Source: Corallococcus coralloides DSM 2259 (lineage in GTDB: Bacteria > Myxococcota > Myxococcia > Myxococcales > Myxococcaceae). From it: a stretch of DNA of 64,000 nt. Shown here piece after piece: positions 55,939-64,000 of the stretch. The notes below the pieces were generated by a model. The model was not told the DNA's origin and searched no databases. It was given only the letters and a program-made list of their open reading frames with translations. Made by a program: the position numbers and the translations under genes. The DNA lies in the NCBI RefSeq assembly GCF_000255295.1, contig NC_017030.1, positions 9,708,328 to 9,772,327 on the forward strand, given 5' to 3'. Each line of letters opens with the position of its first letter. The first letter of the stretch is position 1.

Positions 55939-57495
55939 TCACGAAGCGGCCCGCGCGTCCGCGGCGATGGCCGCCTCGCGCAGCTCGCGCTTGAGAATCT
56001 TCCCGGCGGGGGACACCGGCAGGGACTTCACCAGCTCCACCCGCTTGGGGACCTTGAAGCGTGCCACCCGGCCCTTGAGGTGCTCCAGCAGCGCCTCCGC
56101 CGAGGCCTCGGCCCCAGGCTTGAGCACCACGTAGGCGCGGCCCGCCTCGCCCCACTTCGCGTCCGGCACGCCCACCACCGCGCACTGCTGCACGGCGGGG
56201 TGCTCGTAGAGGACGGACTCCAGCTCCAGCGGGTACACGTTCTCTCCGCCGGAGATGAACATGTCCTTCTTGCGGCCCGCGATGGTGAAGAAGCCATCCG
56301 CGTCCACGCGCGCCAGGTCCCCGGTGTGGAACCAGCCGTCCGCGCTGATGGCCTCCTTCGTGGCGGCGTCGTCCTCGAAGTAGCCGGAGCACATGGAGGG
56401 CCCCTTCAGCACCAGCTCCCCCACCCCGCCCACGGGCACCGCGTTGCCGGTGTCGTCCACCAGCTTCGCGTCGATGAAGTAGTTGGGCCGGCCAATGGAG
56501 CCCGCCTTGGACACCGCGAACTCCGGCCCCATGCTGAAGATGCCCGGGCCGAACTCCGTCATGCCGAAGCCCTGCTTGAAGGGCACCGGGTGCACCGCCT
56601 GCCACGCCTGGAGCAGCGGCACCGGCAGCGGCGCACCCCCGCTGGTGACGAAGCGCACGGAGGAGAAGTCCGTCCCCTTCCAGCGCGGCGAGTCCATCAG
56701 CTGCTGGTACTGCGTGGGCACCGCGAAGAAGAGCGTCACCTTCTCCTTCGCGACCAGGCCCAGCATCTCGTCCGGGTCCCACCGGCGCATCAGCACCACG
56801 GTGCCGCCCACGGTGAGCAGGGGCAGCGTGTAGACGAGCAGCCCGCCCGTGTGGAACAGCGGCGTGTGCGTCACCGTCACGTCGCCCTGACGGATTTCAT
56901 GCACCAGCGTGTTGAGCGTGTTCCACGCCACCATGCGGTAGGACACCTTCGCGCCCTTGGACCGGCCTGTCGTCCCGCCGGTGAAGAGCAGGCAGAGGAT
57001 GTCCTCCTCGCTCACCGCGTCGTTCGTCACGGGAGCGGCGGGCGCGTACGCCACGGCCTTCTCGTACGGATCCGCGCCCGGCAGGCCCTGCGCCTCCAGC
57101 GACACCAGGCGCAGGCCGTCCCCCACGTGCTCGCGCACCTGGGCCACCGCGTCCTTGAAGTCGTCCCCGAACAGCAGCACGCGCGGGCGGATGGCGCGCA
57201 CGCCGTCCGTCAGCTCCGCCGCGTGCAGCCGCCAGTTGTACGGCACGAAGATGGCGCCCAGCTTCGCGCACGCGAACAGCGTGTCCAGGTACTCCACGCC
57301 GTTGTGCGCGACGATGCCCACGCGGTCCCCGCGCTGCACGCCGGCCACGTCCCGCAGCCAGCCCGCGAGCGCGTTGGCGCGCGCGTTCATCTGCCGGTAG
57401 GTGAAGCGGCCCGCGTCCCTGCGGGCCACGTCCACCACGGCCACCGCGTCCGGCCAGTAGAGGGCACCCCGCCCCATCCAGTCCCCGATGAACAT
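55939..57495 (-). CDS. AMP-dependent acyl-CoA ligase (longer paralogue)
   Basis: A 518-residue long-chain fatty-acid-CoA-ligase-like enzyme. It has LLFTGGTTGRSKGAKVSY, GFGMTEFGPG, WFHTGDLARVDADGF, GRKKDMFISGGENVYPLELE and the catalytic Lys in PVSPAGKILKREL. It is clearly related to the ligase at 51207 (for example FACAKLGAIFVPYNWRL versus FACAKLGAVLQPLNWRL). ATG 57495 begins MFIGDWMGRGALYWPD, a typical start. It lies 40 bases after the KAS III-like gene. Confidence 0.92.
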   Translation of the reverse strand: MFIGDWMGRGALYWPDAVAVVDVARRDAGRFTYRQMNARANALAGWLRDVAGVQRGDRVGIVAHNGVEYLDTLFACAKLGAIFVPYNWRLHAAELTDGVRAIRPRVLLFGDDFKDAVAQVREHVGDGLRLVSLEAQGLPGADPYEKAVAYAPAAPVTNDAVSEEDILCLLFTGGTTGRSKGAKVSYRMVAWNTLNTLVHEIRQGDVTVTHTPLFHTGGLLVYTLPLLTVGGTVVLMRRWDPDEMLGLVAKEKVTLFFAVPTQYQQLMDSPRWKGTDFSSVRFVTSGGAPLPVPLLQAWQAVHPVPFKQGFGMTEFGPGIFSMGPEFAVSKAGSIGRPNYFIDAKLVDDTGNAVPVGGVGELVLKGPSMCSGYFEDDAATKEAISADGWFHTGDLARVDADGFFTIAGRKKDMFISGGENVYPLELESVLYEHPAVQQCAVVGVPDAKWGEAGRAYVVLKPGAEASAEALLEHLKGRVARFKVPKRVELVKSLPVSPAGKILKRELREAAIAADARAAS

Positions 57496-57535
57496 GCGAA
57501 GAACTCCTGTCTGAATGAGGCGGGGTATGGGGGGA

Positions 57536-58531
57536 CTAAGCCGTCCAGCGGTAGAGGGCGGACGCCATGGCGAGGCCACCGCCACTGGCGCAGAAGGCGA
57601 CCAGGTCGCCCTTCTTCACCTTGCCCTGCACCACCGCGTCGTCCAGCGTCATGGGGATGCAGGCGGAGCCCGTGTAACCCCACTTGTCCATCGTGTAGTG
57701 CGCCTTCTCCATGGGCTGGTTCAGCGCCTTCATCGTGGCTTCGATGGTGCGCAGGTTCAGCTGCGTGAAGACGAACAGCTTCACGTCATCCAGCGTCTGG
57801 TCCGCGCGCTTGAGCAGCGTGTCCAGCAGCATGGGCCAGCGCTCGGTGTTGAACGTGGAGGGGAACTTGCGCACGAACTGCACCGCGGGCTTGCCGTCCG
57901 TCAGCGCCAGCGTCTCCGCCGTGGCGGGCCGGTTCGTGCCGCCGGTGTAGATGCCCAGCGCGTCGTGGTACTCGCCGTTGGCGAGCAGCTTCGCGCCCAG
58001 GAAGCCCGGCTTGTCGGACGCGCCCAGCACCACCGCGCCCGCGCCGTCCGCGAACAGCGTGCAGGTCTTCTTGTCCTTCCAGTTCACGTACCGGGTCATC
58101 CCGTAGGCGCCCACCACCAGGATGCGCTGGTAGCTGTCGTCCGACGAAATCGTCTTCGACGCCACGTCCAGCGCCGTCACCCAGCCCGCGCACGCGGCGT
58201 TGATGTCGTAGGTGCCCGCGTTCACCGCGCCCAGCTTGGCCTGCACCACGGACGACGTGCCGGGGGAGAGGTAGTCCGGCGTGTCACTGGCCACGAGCAC
58301 CAGGTCCAGCTCCTTGGGGTCCACCTTCGCGCGGGCCAGCGCCTCCTTCGCGGCGGCCACGGCCAGGTCACTGGTGGCCTGGTTGTCCGCCATCACGTGG
58401 CGCTGCTTGATGCCCACGTTCTGCTGGAGCCACTCGTCCACCTTCTCGCCGAGGATCTTCTCCACGTCGGCGTTGGTGAGGAGCTTCTCGGGGACGTAGC
58501 GGCCGGTGGACAGGATGTTCGCGTAACGCAT
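57536..58531 (-). CDS. KAS III-like (FabH-type) enzyme with altered catalytic residues
   Basis: A 331-residue thiolase-fold protein collinear with FabH. The active Cys114 is present (INAACAGWV), as are the ADGAGAVVLG block and the C-terminal GGGLAMASAL. The catalytic His, normally in PHQANLR, is Thr256 here (VFTQLNLR). The catalytic Asn, normally in GNTSAAS, is Tyr286 (WGYTGSAC). Standard decarboxylative condensation needs both, so this enzyme may instead transfer acyl groups or act in a non-decarboxylative way. It follows the TetR gene by 9 bases. Confidence 0.88.
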   Translation of the reverse strand: MRYANILSTGRYVPEKLLTNADVEKILGEKVDEWLQQNVGIKQRHVMADNQATSDLAVAAAKEALARAKVDPKELDLVLVASDTPDYLSPGTSSVVQAKLGAVNAGTYDINAACAGWVTALDVASKTISSDDSYQRILVVGAYGMTRYVNWKDKKTCTLFADGAGAVVLGASDKPGFLGAKLLANGEYHDALGIYTGGTNRPATAETLALTDGKPAVQFVRKFPSTFNTERWPMLLDTLLKRADQTLDDVKLFVFTQLNLRTIEATMKALNQPMEKAHYTMDKWGYTGSACIPMTLDDAVVQGKVKKGDLVAFCASGGGLAMASALYRWTA

Positions 58532-58540
58532 GACGGTGTT

Positions 58541-59251
<711 letters not shown>

Positions 59252-59598
59252 CTTTCAGGACGGGTAGCACCCGGCCGACCGCCCTGTCAAAAGCGGATGG
59301 ATGGCTCCTTGCGTCAAAGACAGACACGGACGCGAGGCGTCAAGCACACGGCGTGTCATCCCCGGACCGTGAGCGGGGAAGTGTCCACCGCGCCCACCCA
59401 TCCCCTCTGGGAGGACTGCCGCCAGGCCCGTACGGCACCACCTTCCGCCTGACTGCCTGGAGACTCGGGAGGTCGGGTGGAGGACGATCCACCGGCTCCA
59501 ATCATTTTGCGTGCAAACGGACTTGCACTTCCGGACAAGTGCATATAACTTCACCGCCGACTGCCGAGTCCGCCTATAAAAATAAGGTTTTGGACCCC
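59252..59598. other. Divergent regulatory region between tetR and lrp-like genes
   Basis: A 347-base gap with no coding sequence. It contains the promoter and inverted repeat of the Lrp-like gene (59523-59549), the short repeat TTTGC-GT-GCAAA (59506-59517), ACAC-GGC-GTGT (59346-59356) and two direct GCGTCAA copies near 59313 and 59336. The last 100 bases are markedly A+T-rich for this genome. Confidence 0.5.
59523..59549 (+). promoter_or_regulatory. Promoter with overlapping inverted repeat, upstream of Lrp-like gene
   Basis: TTGCAC (59523-59528) and TATAAC (59544-59549) are good -35 and -10 boxes with a short 15-base spacer. The spacer and -35 are covered by a perfect inverted repeat TGCACTT-N6-AAGTGCA (59524-59543). 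This is a sensible operator position for autoregulation by the Lrp-like protein encoded 50 bases further on. Confidence 0.5.
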
Positions 59599-60069
59599 AT
59601 GGACGCCCTGGATTATCGCATCGTGGACATGCTTCAGCGCGATGGCCGGGCCACGCAGCTGGAGCTGTCACGTGGGGTGAAGTTGTCCCAGCCGGCGGTG
59701 GCGGAGCGCATCCGCAAGCTGGAGGAGAAGGGAATCATCACCGGCTACACGGCGCGCGTGGACGCGACGCAGCTGGGGAAGGACATCACCGCCTTCATCG
59801 GGGTGAGCATCGAGCACCCCAAGCACTTCGAGGGCTTCGCGCGGAAGGTGGCGGAGCTGCCGGACGTGCTGGAGGCCCACCGGGTCGCGGGGCAGGACTC
59901 GTACGTCTTGAAGGTGAAGACCGCGAATACGCGGACGCTGGACTCGCTGCTCGTGGAGACGCTGCGCACCATTCCAGGTGTGACCCGCACGAGCACCACC
60001 ATCGTCCTGTCGACCTTGAAGGAAGACACGCACGTGCGTGTCCCCGATGAGCTGTTGAACGGAGAATGA
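59599..60069 (+). CDS. Lrp/AsnC-family transcriptional regulator
   Basis: A 156-residue regulator. The N-terminal helix-turn-helix (about 4-60; LDYRIVDMLQRDGRATQLELSRGVKLSQPAVAERIRKLEEKGIITGY) is followed by the RAM/AsnC effector-binding domain (about 70-145; ITAFIGVSIEHPKHFEGFARKVAELPDVLEAHRVAGQDSYVLKV). ATG 59599 starts directly at the HTH. Its last codons overlap the aminotransferase start (ATGA), so an amino acid handled by that enzyme is the likely effector. Confidence 0.95.
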   Translation: MDALDYRIVDMLQRDGRATQLELSRGVKLSQPAVAERIRKLEEKGIITGYTARVDATQLGKDITAFIGVSIEHPKHFEGFARKVAELPDVLEAHRVAGQDSYVLKVKTANTRTLDSLLVETLRTIPGVTRTSTTIVLSTLKEDTHVRVPDELLNGE

Positions 60070-61295
60070 ACATGAGCGCGGACGCTATGAGTGCACCCCT
60101 GCCCCCTCCTCCGGCCTACCGGCTGTCCCAGCGCATGTCCCGGATGAAGACGTCCGCGGTGCGTGAGATCCTCAAGATCGCCGAGCGCCCGGACATCCTC
60201 TCCTTCGCCGGGGGCCTGCCCGCTCCGGAGCTCTTCCCGAAGGACGCCATCGCCCAGGCGTTCGCGGAGACCTTCGCCAGCGACGCGGACGGGCGCTCCG
60301 CGCTCCAGTACAGCACCACGGAGGGGTTCGCCCCCTTGCGCGAGTGGATCGCCGGGCACCTGTCCCGCAAGGGCACGAACGTGCACGCGGACCAGGTGCT
60401 CATCACCAGCGGCTCGCAGCAGGGCCTGGACCTGGCGGGCAAGGTGCTGCTCGACCCGGGCGACCTGGTGGTGGTGGAGGACCCCAGCTACCTGGCGGCG
60501 CTCCAGACCTTCGGCGGCTACGAGGTGGAGTTCGCCACCGTGCGCAGCGACGACGCGGGCATGGACACGGACGACCTGGCGGCCCTGCTGAAGAAGCGCG
60601 TGCCGAAGCTGCTCTACGTCATCCCCAACTTCCAGAACCCCAAGGGCACCACCCTGTCCCTGGAGCGCCGCAAGGCCCTGGTGCGGCTGGCCCAGGAGCA
60701 CCGCTTCATCATCCTGGAGGACGACCCGTACGGCGAGCTGCGCTTCAAGGGCGTGCACCTGCCGTCGCTGGCGTCGCTGGATGACCAGGGCGTGGTGCTG
60801 TCGCTGTCCACCTTCTCCAAGACGCTGGCCCCGGGCCTGCGCCTGGGCTGGGTGACGGGCCCGAAGGCGCTGCTCAAGCCGCTGACCATCGCGAAGCAGG
60901 CCACGGACCTGCACACCGCCACGCTCGCCCAGCGCGCCACCGCGCGGCTTCTGGAGACCTTCGACTACACGGGCCACATCCAGGCGCTGATGCCCATCTA
61001 CGCCCAGCGCGCCACCGCGATGCTGTCCGCGCTGGAGGCCCACATGCCCCAGGGCACGAAGTGGACCCGGCCGGACGGCGGCATGTTCCTCTGGGTGGAG
61101 CTGCCCCAGGGCCTGGACGCGGCCACGCTCCTGCCCCGCGCCGTGGAGCAGAAGGTCGCCTTCGTCCCCGGCGCGCCCTTCTTCGCCAACGACCAGAAGC
61201 CCCAGTTCATGCGCCTGAACTACTCCAACCGCCCGCCCGAGCTCATTGTCGAGGGCATGAAGCGGCTGGGCTCCGTCATCTCCGATGCGCTGTAG
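60066..61295 (+). CDS. Class I/II PLP aminotransferase (MocR/LysN-like, 2-aminoadipate type)
   Basis: A 409-residue aminotransferase of the family containing 2-aminoadipate and aromatic/branched-chain transaminases. It has FAGGLPAPELFP, LQYSTTEGFAPLREWIA, ITSGSQQGLDL (phosphate contact), IPNFQNPKGTTLS, EDDPYGELRF (Asp for the pyridine nitrogen) and the Schiff-base Lys in STFSKTLAPGLRLGW. It overlaps the Lrp-like gene by 4 bases, so regulator and enzyme are co-expressed. The specific amino acid substrate is not predictable. Confidence 0.93.
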   Translation: MNMSADAMSAPLPPPPAYRLSQRMSRMKTSAVREILKIAERPDILSFAGGLPAPELFPKDAIAQAFAETFASDADGRSALQYSTTEGFAPLREWIAGHLSRKGTNVHADQVLITSGSQQGLDLAGKVLLDPGDLVVVEDPSYLAALQTFGGYEVEFATVRSDDAGMDTDDLAALLKKRVPKLLYVIPNFQNPKGTTLSLERRKALVRLAQEHRFIILEDDPYGELRFKGVHLPSLASLDDQGVVLSLSTFSKTLAPGLRLGWVTGPKALLKPLTIAKQATDLHTATLAQRATARLLETFDYTGHIQALMPIYAQRATAMLSALEAHMPQGTKWTRPDGGMFLWVELPQGLDAATLLPRAVEQKVAFVPGAPFFANDQKPQFMRLNYSNRPPELIVEGMKRLGSVISDAL

Positions 61296-61319
61296 GCACT
61301 GACGCGCTGTAGTCCTTCC

Positions 61320-61357
61320 GGTCCGGCCCCCAACGCACCGCGTCGGGGGTCCGGGCC
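61320..61357 (+). terminator. Long GC-rich hairpin after the aminotransferase gene
   Basis: CCGGCCCCC and GGGGG-T-CCGG pair with one bulge, and ACGC/GCGT extends the stem inward, beginning about 25 bases after the stop. No T-tract follows; it is a probable attenuating or terminating structure. Confidence 0.45.
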
Positions 61358-61466
61358 TCATGAGAAGTTGAAGCTTGATTCAGGTTTCAGCCTCCGCGGC
61401 GCTGGTCAGTGCCCGTGCGGTGTGCGTACCCTGCGCGCGTTTTTTCCAGACGCCCAGGAGAGGCAC

Positions 61467-62213
61467 ATGCAGCTGAAGGACCTGAAGATCATCGTCACCG
61501 GCGGCGCGCAGGGCATGGGCGCGCACTTCGCGCAGCGCATCCACGAGGCGGGCGGCCAGGTGGCCGTTGGCGACGTCAACGAGGAGAAGCTCGCGGCGCT
61601 GCCGGCGGGCATCCACCGCCGCAAGCTGGACGTGTCCAATGAGCAGGACGTCACGGACTTCGTGCAGTGGGCGCACGGCGCCATGGGCGGCCTCAACGGC
61701 CTCATCAACAACGCGGGCATCCTGCGCGACGCGCTGCTCGTGAAGAAGGACCGCACCACCGGCCAGGTGAAGAAGCTGTCCACGGCGGACTGGAACGCCG
61801 TCATCGGCGTGAACCTCACCGGCGCCACGCTGATGGTGCGTGAGGTCGTCACCAAGATGGTGGAGACGGACCAGCGCCCCGGCGTCATCGTGAACATGTC
61901 GTCCGCCGCGCGGCACGGCAACCGCGGCCAGTCCAACTACGTGTCCGCCAAGGCCGCGCTCGCCGCCAACACCGTCACCTGGTCGCGCGAGTTCGCGCCG
62001 TTCGGCATCCGCGTGGGCGCGGTCGCCCCGGGCATGATTGAGACGCCCATGACGCAGGGCATGAACCAGAAGGCCCGCGACGCGCTGGTGGCCGCCATCC
62101 CGGTGGGCCGCATCGGCGAGCCGGAGGACATCTGGCAGGCCGTGAAGTTCATCGTGGAGTGCGACTACTTCAACGGCCGCACCATCGACGTGGACGGCGG
62201 CCACAACTTCTAG
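61467..62213 (+). CDS. Short-chain dehydrogenase/reductase (FabG-like)
   Basis: A 248-residue classical SDR: cofactor motif TGGAQGMG, NNAG (INNAGILRD), catalytic Ser in NMSSAAR, Tyr and Lys in YVSAK and the C-terminal GRTIDVDGGHNF. The Asp in VAVGDVNEEK after the second strand suggests NAD(H). ATG 61467 has AGGAGAGG before it. It resembles 3-oxoacyl-ACP reductases, but the substrate is open. Stand-alone gene converging with the HxlR gene. Confidence 0.93.
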   Translation: MQLKDLKIIVTGGAQGMGAHFAQRIHEAGGQVAVGDVNEEKLAALPAGIHRRKLDVSNEQDVTDFVQWAHGAMGGLNGLINNAGILRDALLVKKDRTTGQVKKLSTADWNAVIGVNLTGATLMVREVVTKMVETDQRPGVIVNMSSAARHGNRGQSNYVSAKAALAANTVTWSREFAPFGIRVGAVAPGMIETPMTQGMNQKARDALVAAIPVGRIGEPEDIWQAVKFIVECDYFNGRTIDVDGGHNF

Positions 62214-62241
62214 GCCGCCCGCAGCACCCGCGCCCCGGACA

Positions 62242-62637
62242 TCAGGCGCTCTTGCGCTTCCGGGGCGCGGCCCGCGTGACCTTCACCGCCACGCCCTTCT
62301 GCGCCTGCGCCGGAGCCTTCACGTCCACCCAGCGCTCCGCCCACTTGCCCAGTTCGTCGATGACCTTCCAGAACGCTTGACCCTTCTGCGTCAGACGGTA
62401 CTCGGAGCGGATGGGCGGACCCGGGTCCACGTGGCGCTCGACGATGCCTTCGGCCTCCAGGTCCTTGAGCCGCTCCGACAGGACGCGCTCGCTGATGGTG
62501 CCAATGCGCTCCGTCAGCTCCCCGAAGCGGCACGGCCCGTCCATCAGGATGCGCAGGATGACGCCCGTCCAGCGCCGGCCCAGCAGGTCGGCCGCCGCCA
62601 GGAACCGCGAGCACAACGGGCTCAGGTCGTCATGCAT
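62242..62637 (-). CDS. HxlR-family transcriptional regulator
   Basis: A 131-residue winged-helix regulator: LLGRRWTGVILRILMDGPCRFGELTERIGTISERVLSERLKDLEAEGIVERHV is the diagnostic HxlR core, followed by EYRLTQKGQAFWKVIDELGKWAERW. An Ala/Lys/Arg tail ends the protein. One Cys near the N-terminus (SPLCSRF) occupies the position used for redox sensing in several HxlR proteins. GGGGGAGGTGG precedes ATG 62637. It is divergent from a nitroreductase, a common pairing in which HxlR represses the enzyme until electrophile stress. Confidence 0.93.
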   Translation of the reverse strand: MHDDLSPLCSRFLAAADLLGRRWTGVILRILMDGPCRFGELTERIGTISERVLSERLKDLEAEGIVERHVDPGPPIRSEYRLTQKGQAFWKVIDELGKWAERWVDVKAPAQAQKGVAVKVTRAAPRKRKSA

Positions 62638-62702
62638 CGTGCCACCTCCCCCCTGAGTATAGCGCCCGCCCCTTCCCGCCGGCACTCACTTACTTTTTGG
62701 AA

Positions 62703-62725
62703 GTCACTTGCGAAATGAAAGTGAC
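62703..62725. promoter_or_regulatory. Inverted repeat between HxlR and nitroreductase genes
   Basis: GTCACTT and AAGTGAC are perfect 7-base arms around a 9-base spacer that contains the last bases of a possible -35 box (TTGCGA 62708-62713) of the nitroreductase gene. Position and symmetry make it a candidate HxlR operator. Confidence 0.5.
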
Positions 62726-62766
62726 GCGGGTAGCCATGGGGTGTTCGCAACGGAAGGACACCCCGC

Positions 62767-63369
62767 ATGGCGACGACGAACACGGCCCTGGACACGGACG
62801 CGCTGGAGCAGCTCTTCACGGAGGCCCGCACCTACCCGGGCTGGCTGGACCGGCCGGTGACGGAGGAGACGCTGCGCCGCATCTACGAGCTGGCGCGCAT
62901 GGCGCCCACCGCGGTCAACAGCCAGCCGGTGCGCCTGGTGTTCGTGAAGAGCCGCGAGGCCAAGGAGAAGCTCAAGCCCGCGCTGGCCCCGAACAACGTG
63001 GACAAGACGATGCAGGCGCCGGTGACGGTCATCGTGGCGTACGACACCGCGTTCCACGAGCAGATGCCCAAGCTGTTCCCGTCGCGCGACATGAAGAGCG
63101 TCTTCGCCGCCCAGACGCCGGAGGCACGCGAGCAGGCGGCCTTCATGAACGGCACCCTGCAGGCCGGCTACGTCATCCTCGCGGCGCGCGCGCTGGGGCT
63201 CGACTGCGGCCCCATGGGCGGCTTCGACAAGGCGAAGGTGGACGAGGCCTTCCTCCAGGGCACCGGCTGGAAGTCGAACCTCCTCATCAACCTGGGCTAC
63301 GGCGACCCGGCGAAGCTCCACCCGCGCAACCCGCGTCTGTCTTTCGAGGACGCCTGCCGGGTGGACTGA
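62767..63369 (+). CDS. Nitroreductase-family protein (RutE/HadB-like)
   Basis: A 200-residue FMN-dependent oxidoreductase. [22 protein letters not shown] is the FMN-phosphate-binding start of the fold, [16 protein letters not shown] the C-terminal FMN contact, and [25 protein letters not shown] the typical ending of the RutE (malonic semialdehyde reductase) group. AAGGA sits 8 bases before ATG 62767. No other rut genes are nearby, so the physiological substrate may differ; divergence from HxlR suggests a detoxification role. Confidence 0.9.
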   Translation: MATTNTALDTDALEQLFTEARTYPGWLDRPVTEETLRRIYELARMAPTAVNSQPVRLVFVKSREAKEKLKPALAPNNVDKTMQAPVTVIVAYDTAFHEQMPKLFPSRDMKSVFAAQTPEAREQAAFMNGTLQAGYVILAARALGLDCGPMGGFDKAKVDEAFLQGTGWKSNLLINLGYGDPAKLHPRNPRLSFEDACRVD

Positions 63370-63421
63370 CACCGTCCAATCCCAGACAGCGCATTGGTCC
63401 CTCCGTTCAATGGCATCAGGC

Positions 63422-63464
63422 GGCTACAATCCTGAGTTTCTAGGTTAATCAGGAAGAAGCAGCC
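63422..63464. other. A+T-rich nested inverted repeat after the nitroreductase gene
   Basis: GGCT...CCTGA and TCAGG...AGCC form a nested inverted repeat around an A+T-rich loop, in the 154-base gap between convergent genes. It could be a weak bidirectional terminator. Confidence 0.3.
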
Positions 63465-63523
63465 GCACCGTCGGTTCAACGGGCGTGGGGCCGGTGACGG
63501 GAGGCAAGCGCGGTGGGGCGGGC

Positions 63524-63985
63524 CTAGTACAGCTGTTCGAGCGGCATCATCGTGCCCGCCTCGAACTCCGGCGCGCGGCGCAGCTGGTCCAGCACGCGCG
63601 GGGCGCACCTCAAGTGCAGCATGGGCAGGGAACCGCCCGGCTCACTCATGGCGCGCACGGCGCCCACCAACTGGTGTGCCTCCAGCCAACGCATGAAGCT
63701 CTCTCGGAAGCGGGCGTTCTCCGCCTGGCCTTCCTTGTAGAGGTCCGCGCGCGAACGCAGGGGTGCCCGTGAGGACGCGGAAGGGCTCTTCGGCGCGGCC
63801 GATTCCCGGGGCATCACCGTGACGTCGATGTCGCCGCCCGGCTGGGCGTCACGCTCCAGGCCGCCAGAGCCCGGCAACGCACGCACCGTGCCTCCGCTGC
63901 CAGGCAGCGGACGCACGGCGGCAACGGAGGACATCCGGGCCGAAATGTCTTGAGGTCCGCCCGGCACGCCATTCTTCCTGCTCAT
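63524..63985 (-). CDS. Conserved hypothetical protein
   Basis: A 153-residue protein. The N-terminal half is low complexity with two near-repeats (RPLPGSGG and RALPGSGG) and Ser/Ala/Pro-rich sequence, probably disordered. Residues about 85-153 form a helical domain (SRADLYKEGQAENARFRESFMRWLEAHQLVGAVRAM...RVLDQLRRAPEFE). No known family. ATG 63985 has GGGGAGG 10 bases ahead; an in-frame GTG lies two codons upstream. The gene appears complete within the window. Confidence 0.6.
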   Translation of the reverse strand: MSRKNGVPGGPQDISARMSSVAAVRPLPGSGGTVRALPGSGGLERDAQPGGDIDVTVMPRESAAPKSPSASSRAPLRSRADLYKEGQAENARFRESFMRWLEAHQLVGAVRAMSEPGGSLPMLHLRCAPRVLDQLRRAPEFEAGTMMPLEQLY

Positions 63986-64000
63986 GGCCACATCCTCCCC

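Noticed and set aside
61467-62213. SDR gene as part of the Lrp/aminotransferase operon
   Set aside because: A 171-base gap with a strong GC-rich hairpin and its own AGGAGAGG ribosome binding site argue for a separate unit.

Overview
The window reads as chromosomal DNA from a myxobacterium of the Myxococcus/Corallococcus type. The evidence is very high G+C with almost only G or C at third codon positions, many lipoproteins and hybrid histidine kinases, a PEGA-domain Ser/Thr kinase, a DUF2378 protein (a family essentially confined to Myxococcales), and short 4-base stop/start overlaps throughout. I count 58 protein genes. I see no rRNA, tRNA, CRISPR array, insertion sequence or prophage. The first gene is cut by the left edge; the last appears complete.

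Left part (1-17.6 kb): a metallophosphoesterase lipoprotein coupled to an exported membrane/barrel protein; a divergent transmembrane Ser/Thr kinase; gyrB with a clear terminator; a GNAT acetyltransferase; an XRE-type regulator fused to a PTS EIIA domain, five bases downstream of a CPA2 antiporter fused to universal-stress domains; a hybrid histidine kinase with its response regulator; a DUF2378 protein; and a class V aminotransferase.

Middle part (17.7-38.1 kb): two tandem, duplicated M43 metalloprotease lipoproteins; an Mla-type lipid transport operon (lipoprotein-mlaE-mlaF-mlaD); recF; a three-gene overlapping cassette that looks like a lipoprotein nuclease toxin with immunity partner(s); a membrane M50 protease between two related membrane proteins; dnaN; an ECF sigma / anti-sigma / exported caspase operon; and two lipoproteins, one with a JAB/MPN-like motif. 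gyrB, recF and dnaN are all on the minus strand but are separated by about 15 kb and 6 kb, so the usual dnaN-recF-gyrB block is broken up here.

Right part (38.2-64 kb): a plus-strand operon with a CarH-like B12-binding protein lacking a DNA-binding domain, an unknown protein and two hybrid histidine kinases; a two-component system followed by a MacA-MacB(split)-TolC exporter, all on the minus strand; a lipid-metabolism operon headed by a TetR regulator (a KAS III-like enzyme with altered catalytic residues, two AMP-dependent acyl ligases, two alpha/beta hydrolases); an Lrp regulator overlapping an aminotransferase; an SDR; and an HxlR regulator divergent from a nitroreductase.

The most interesting candidates are the toxin/immunity cassette at 25144-27298, the B12-sensor/kinase operon at 38276-43214, the sigma/anti-sigma/caspase operon at 33048-36627, and the catalytically altered KAS III at 57536-58531. 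All assignments come from reading the sequence; no database search was possible.
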